From Candidatus Meridianibacter frigidus (GTDB lineage Bacteria; Vulcanimicrobiota; Vulcanimicrobiia; Vulcanimicrobiales; Vulcanimicrobiaceae): 50,534 nt of DNA. The stretch is taken from assembly GCA_003243975.1 (NCBI GenBank), contig QHBJ01000036.1, positions 1-50,534 of the forward strand, written 5' to 3'. A model generated the notes under the pieces. That model was given only the letters and a program-made list of their open reading frames with translations. It did not search any database and was not told the origin of the DNA. Numbering within the stretch: the stretch's first letter is position 1; each line of letters starts with the position of its first letter. The position numbers were made by a program, and so were the translations under genes. This document shows, in pieces, positions 47,118 through 50,534 of the stretch.

Positions 47118-47896
47118 GGCGGGCTCCAATCAACATCGTACTCGATTGTAACCGGGGCGTGATCCGAGAATCGCTCGCCTTTGTAGATCGAAGCGCTGCG
47201 CACCGATTGCTGGAGCGCGGGCGAGACAAGCTGATAGTCGATACGCCAGCCAAGATTATTCGACCAGGCCTTCGGCCATCCCGACCACCACGTGAACTGC
47301 TTGAGCTCTTTATTGACCACGCGGAAGGCATCCACCCAGCCGATTTCACCCACGACTCGATCGAACCACGCCCGCTCCGGCGCAAGGAAACCGGTTACGT
47401 TTGCGCAGCTACGTGGACTGAAAACGTCGATCTCCTTATGTGCGATGTTGTAGTCACCGCACAAAATGTAGCGGCGGTCTTCGCTCATTTTTTCTTTTAG
47501 CACCGGCAGGAAACGCTTCAAGAACTCGTACTTCACGGCTTGCCGCTCGGGGCCGCTGGTTCCCGACGGTACGTAGATCGATGCAAGACTCAGCGGTCCA
47601 AAGTCGGCCTGAAGATACCGCGCTTCGGCGTCCGTATCCGGCCATCCGAGGCCGCGCACCAACCGGTCGGGCTCGCGGCGCGCGTAGATGGCCACGCCGC
47701 TGTATCCCTTCTTCTGCGCGTCCAAGAAGTACCCGGCGTAGCCCGGAACTGCGGTTATGTCAGTCGTCAGTTGGTGTTCTTGTGCCTTCGTTTCCTGAAT
47801 GCAAACCACGTCGGCGTTCTGGCGGAGCATCCACGGATAGAATCCTTTGCGCGCTGCCGCGCGGATTCCGTTGGCATTCAGCGTGATGATCTTTAA
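47114..47896 (-). CDS. xth: exodeoxyribonuclease III, possible TTA start
   Basis: Class II AP endonuclease/3'-5' exonuclease. [11 protein letters not shown] (metal Glu), CGDYNIAH, and [13 protein letters not shown] at the end are diagnostic. The first conventional start is ATG 47941, which adds 15 residues encoded inside the methyltransferase end; the family starts (M)[13 protein letters not shown], which here would begin at TTA 47896-47894, overlapping the methyltransferase stop as TTAA, giving 260 aa. I give the short form; the ATG form is the alternative. Confidence 0.85.
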   Translation of the reverse strand, partial: LKIITLNANGIRAAARKGFYPWMLRQNADVVCIQETKAQEHQLTTDITAVPGYAGYFLDAQKKGYSGVAIYARREPDRLVRGLGWPDTDAEARYLQADFGPLSLASIYVPSGTSGPERQAVKYEFLKRFLPVLKEKMSEDRRYILCGDYNIAHKEIDVFSPRSCANVTGFLAPERAWFDRVVGEIGWVDAFRVVNKELKQFTWWSGWPKAWSNNLGWRIDYQLVSPALQQSVRSASIYKGERFSDHAPVTIEYDVDWSPP

Positions 47897-48555
47897 CGTT
47901 TGCGCACCAGCGTGAGCCCGTCGCCGATCGGGGTCATGCACATGTCGACGCGTTCGTCTCCGAAGATCTTCTCGTTGAGCCGCCGCAGCGCGACTGTGTC
48001 GTCATCATTTTTTTCCGGATCCGCCACGTCGCCGCCCCACAGGACATTGTCGACCGCAATCAGCGCGCCCGTGCGCACCAAGCGCAACGTGCGCTCGTAG
48101 TAAACGTCGTAATTCACCTTGTCCGCATCGATGAAGGCGAAATCGAAGGTAGCCGCGTTTCCGGCTTCCAGTAGAGCATCCAACGTCTGCTCGGCGGGAA
48201 GAAGGCGCAAGTCGATCTTCTTGTCCACGCCGGCCTTTCTCCAAAACTCCTGAGCGATCGACGTGTACTCGCTACTGATGTCGCATGCCACCACCCGCCC
48301 ATTCTCCGGCAGCGCAGCGGCAACGCACAGCGTGCTGTAGCCGGTGAATACCCCGATCTCCAAGTACTCCTTGGCGCCCATGAGCTTGGCGAGAAAAGCC
48401 ATGAACTGGCCCTGATCGGGACCGATTTGCATGCCCGCATGAGGCAGCTCGGCCGTGCGTTCGCGCAGTTCGCGCTGCACGCTGTCCTCGCGCAGCGAAA
48501 CGCGCAACAGGTACTCGTAGAGCTTCTCGTCCAGCTCGATGGTCTTGCGGCTCAT
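47893..48555 (-). CDS. O-methyltransferase, CCoAMT type
   Basis: 220 aa SAM enzyme. YLEIGVFTGYSTL is the SAM loop, FIDADKVNYDVYYERTL and LIAVDNVLWGGDVAD are the family's metal/substrate motifs. ATG 48555 overlaps the flavoprotein stop (ATGA). Probably methylates a catechol-type hydroxyl; substrate unknown. Confidence 0.9.
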   Translation of the reverse strand: MSRKTIELDEKLYEYLLRVSLREDSVQRELRERTAELPHAGMQIGPDQGQFMAFLAKLMGAKEYLEIGVFTGYSTLCVAAALPENGRVVACDISSEYTSIAQEFWRKAGVDKKIDLRLLPAEQTLDALLEAGNAATFDFAFIDADKVNYDVYYERTLRLVRTGALIAVDNVLWGGDVADPEKNDDDTVALRRLNEKIFGDERVDMCMTPIGDGLTLVRKR

Positions 48556-50132
48556 CGCAACATCTCCCGTGCGGCATTCCAGCCGGCGGCTCCCATGACG
48601 CCGCCGCCCGGATGCGTTGCCGAACCACACAGAAATAATCCTTTGACCGGCGTTCGGTAGTTTGCGTACCCCGCCACGGGACGTAGCATAAAAAGCTGAT
48701 GCAACGGCATGGCACCTTGGAAAATGTTACCGCCCGTCAAACCGAACGTTCGCTCCAAGTCGAGGGGGCTCAGGATCTGCCGGCCGATAACTGAGGATGT
48801 GAATCCGGGAGCATACTGCTCGACAATCTCGAAGCAGCGGTCGGCCACGCTGGCTTTGAGCCCGTCGTTCCAGGTGCCCTCCTTAAGCTTATAGGGCGCA
48901 AACTGAACGAACATCGACATCAAATGGCGCCCGGGCGGGGCCACCGTTTCGTCTACCGCCGAGGGAATGGTGCATTCAACGATGGGATCTTTTGACGGCC
49001 GCCCGTATTTGGCGTCGTCGTATCCGCGCTCGATGTAATCCTGATCGGGACAGAGGTGCACGGTCCCGCGGTGCTGTGGCCCTACATGCGTTCCCGGAAG
49101 TGCGGTGAAGTTCGGCAACGAGGCGAGCGCAACGTTGATTTTCAACGAGGCGCTGCTGTAATCGATACGGTTTACGGCCTCGAGAAAATCGGACGGCAAG
49201 TCAGCAGCATCCATGAGTTTATTGAAAGTAACGTTGCAATCCGCATTGCTGGCAACTTGCGATGCTTCGAACTGCTCGCCGGAACTCAAGACCACGCCTT
49301 TCACGCGGCCACGTTCGACCATAATCTTCGACACTTCGGCCTCCGTGCGGATCTGCGCGCCGCCGGCTTGCGCCGCGTTTGCGAGTGCTTGCGTCAGTCC
49401 GCCCATGCCGCCGCGGACATAACTCCACACGCCACGCTTACCGTTGGTTTCTCCCATCACGTGATGGAAGAGGACATACGCCGTTCCCGGCATGGATGGA
49501 GCGGCAAACGCGCCGATTATCGCGTCGGTACCAAGCGTCGCTTTGAGCTGTTCCGATTCAAACCAGCGGTCCAGAATCGTGCGCGCCGGGCCGGTAAGCA
49601 CTTCGAGCGCCTCGCTCATGCCGGGTCCCATTTTCTGGAACGCGCGCACTAAGCGTCCCATCTTCGCCAAATCATTGATACGCGGCCGCAGAACGTTGGG
49701 GGGGGGTTGAACCAGCGTCGGTTCGACCACGGCTGCCACGCGTTCGAGCATCGCCTCGTACGCAGGATAATTTTGCGCGTCTCTTTGGCTGAACTTGGCA
49801 ATCTCGGCTTGGTCCGCCGCCGCATCGGCGCCTAGCATCAAATAGCGCCCATCGAGGAACGGTGAGAACGACGCCGGATTGCGTTCGAGCACTTCGAAGC
49901 CGAAATCGCGCAGGCGCAAATCGCGGATGATCTCGGGCCTAAAGAGGCTGTTGACGTAGGCCGCCGTCGATACTTTAAAGCCGGGAAACGTTTCTTCGGT
50001 CACGCACGCGCCGCCGACGATGTAGCGCCGTTCCAAGACGAGCACGCTCTTCTTCGCGCGCGCGAGATACGCGGCCGCCACCAGCCCATTGTGGCCGCCC
50101 CCGATAATAATAGCGTCGTACTTTGCAGGCAT
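48552..50132 (-). CDS. PYROXD2-like / phytoene-desaturase-type FAD oxidoreductase
   Basis: 526 aa from MPAKYDAIIIGGGHNGLVAAAYLARA (GxGxxG at 11-16) with GGACVTEETFPGF and a C-terminal GLFLCGSATHPGGGVMGAAGWNAA FAD motif. Closest in layout to PYROXD2 rather than to carotenoid desaturases; substrate unknown. The frame is open to 50315 but crosses the divergent gene; ATG 50132 has GGGAAAAG upstream. Only 28 nt separate it from the divergent DUF3311 start. Confidence 0.88.
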   Translation of the reverse strand: MPAKYDAIIIGGGHNGLVAAAYLARAKKSVLVLERRYIVGGACVTEETFPGFKVSTAAYVNSLFRPEIIRDLRLRDFGFEVLERNPASFSPFLDGRYLMLGADAAADQAEIAKFSQRDAQNYPAYEAMLERVAAVVEPTLVQPPPNVLRPRINDLAKMGRLVRAFQKMGPGMSEALEVLTGPARTILDRWFESEQLKATLGTDAIIGAFAAPSMPGTAYVLFHHVMGETNGKRGVWSYVRGGMGGLTQALANAAQAGGAQIRTEAEVSKIMVERGRVKGVVLSSGEQFEASQVASNADCNVTFNKLMDAADLPSDFLEAVNRIDYSSASLKINVALASLPNFTALPGTHVGPQHRGTVHLCPDQDYIERGYDDAKYGRPSKDPIVECTIPSAVDETVAPPGRHLMSMFVQFAPYKLKEGTWNDGLKASVADRCFEIVEQYAPGFTSSVIGRQILSPLDLERTFGLTGGNIFQGAMPLHQLFMLRPVAGYANYRTPVKGLFLCGSATHPGGGVMGAAGWNAAREMLR

Positions 50133-50150
50133 ACTTTTCCCGCATATACT
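50122..50150 (+). promoter_or_regulatory. possible promoter of the second DUF3311 gene
   Basis: TTTGCA (50122-50127, 4/6), 17 nt, TATACT (50145-50150, 5/6); start near 50157, four nt before ATG 50161, so the mRNA would be almost leaderless. It overlaps the first codons of the opposite gene. Confidence 0.45.
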
Positions 50151-50160
50151 AGATTCGGCT

Positions 50161-50361
50161 ATGTTTTCTTTGCGGGTACGCGTGCTGCGAGCCGTGTTCG
50201 CTCTGATTCCCGCCCTGATGCTTACGCTGGCCGTACCCCTTATCAACCGGGTCGAGCCCCACGTCTTCGGCCTTCCATTCTTGCTGGCGTGGATCGTGCT
50301 GTGGCTGCTTCTCACTCCGCTGTTTCTGTACGCGATCTATCGTATGGAAGGCCGAACCTGA
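50161..50361 (+). CDS. DUF3311 small membrane protein (second copy)
   Basis: 66 aa, two membrane helices (VFALIPALMLTLAVPLI; FLLAWIVLWLLLTPLFLYAIY), centre FGLPFLLAW like the copy at 38292. The ATG at 50161 is used; the frame runs upstream but inside the divergent promoter region. Its TGA overlaps a CTG that begins the symporter. Confidence 0.82.
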   Translation: MFSLRVRVLRAVFALIPALMLTLAVPLINRVEPHVFGLPFLLAWIVLWLLLTPLFLYAIYRMEGRT

Positions 50362-50534
50362 GCCCTGCCGCCCTTGCGCTGACCATCATCGCGCTAATTG
50401 TTGCAGGCACCATTGCGTTTGCGCTCTTTGGCGTACACCGCATTGCGACGTCGCCAGAACAATTTCTGGTTGGAGGGCGTTCGTTCGGACCGCTTTTCTT
50501 GTGGATTCTGCTGGCGGGCGAAGTGTACACAAGC
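50358..50534 (+). CDS. sodium:solute symporter family protein, N-terminal part (cut by window end), probable CTG start
   Basis: 59 codons to the edge. LTIIALIVAGTIAFAL then FLVGGRSFGPLFLWILLAGEVYTS match the TM1-TM2 region of the symporter at 38482 (LGGRGFGTLVSWFLLGGDLYTA). No ATG, GTG or TTG exists at a sensible place; CTG 50358 overlaps the DUF3311 stop as CTGA and gives the expected hydrophobic N-terminus. A GTG about 20 codons upstream in frame gives an unlike, non-hydrophobic lead. Confidence 0.8.
   Translation, partial: MSPAALALTIIALIVAGTIAFALFGVHRIATSPEQFLVGGRSFGPLFLWILLAGEVYTS

Noticed and set aside
47897-47941. Exonuclease III start at ATG 47941
   Set aside because: Adds 15 residues coded inside the methyltransferase end with no ribosome site; not excluded, only less likely than a coupled start.
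48552-50132. Carotenoid desaturase (CrtI)
   Set aside because: No crtB or other carotenoid genes are near, and the N- and C-terminal motifs fit the PYROXD2-type group better.

Overview
The window looks like a chromosomal segment of an uncultured, GC-rich diderm bacterium. Two observations fit Candidatus Eremiobacterota (WPS-2) or a relative: a secreted copper-amine-oxidase-N domain joined to an outer-membrane beta-barrel that ends in phenylalanine, and a largely bacterial-standard but rearranged ribosomal protein locus. This placement is inference; the partial 16S gene (5' about 420 nt) is what could settle it. Most genes lie on the minus strand and are packed with 1-20 nt overlaps.

Layout. 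1-900: 5' part of a 16S rRNA gene (minus) with its long leader, a strong promoter and, behind it, a terminator closing a CGNR zinc-finger regulator. 921-1742: that regulator and a divergent, previously easy-to-miss 46-codon ORF driven by overlapping sigma70-type promoters. 1754-4675: P5C dehydrogenase and divergent L-2-hydroxyglutarate oxidase. 4672-9076: trpDCFBA, fused without a gap to the end of an rpsK-rpsD-rpoA-rplQ operon that has its own promoter and a structured leader. 11792-15251: three non-ribosomal genes (CuAO/beta-barrel protein, MFS transporter, NTP transferase) placed between rpsM and rpsK. 15270-28315: rpmJ-infA-map-adk-secY and the spc/S10 genes up to rplC, without rpmD. 28481-31474: an inserted block (secreted protein, glutaryl-CoA dehydrogenase, SRPBCC protein, and a plus-strand DUF4142 protein) that separates rplC from rpsJ. 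31558-36284: rpsL-rpsG-fusA-tuf-rpsJ. 36366-40379: membrane protein (minus), then a plus-strand acyltransferase, DUF3311/sodium-solute symporter pair and a Rid-family protein. 40492-50132: a minus-strand run for CoA-dependent anthranilate (2-aminobenzoate) breakdown (ligase, acyl-CoA dehydrogenase, enoyl-CoA hydratase-like, SDR, bifunctional monooxygenase/reductase), joined to exonuclease III, an O-methyltransferase and a PYROXD2-like flavoprotein. 50161-end: a second DUF3311/symporter pair, cut by the window edge.

The most notable signals are: (1) five 4-nt stop/start overlaps whose implied start codon is not ATG/GTG/TTG (CTGA three times, ATAA, TTAA), while homology says the protein begins there; (2) the new 46-aa ORF facing the CGNR regulator with overlapping promoters; (3) disordered, charged tails on several translation proteins (L15, L22, S3, IF-1) and an insert in S12; (4) structured leaders in front of rpsK, rplC and tuf that are candidates for autoregulation; (5) the CuAO-N/beta-barrel fusion. 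All functional calls rest on reading protein motifs by eye; no database search was run.
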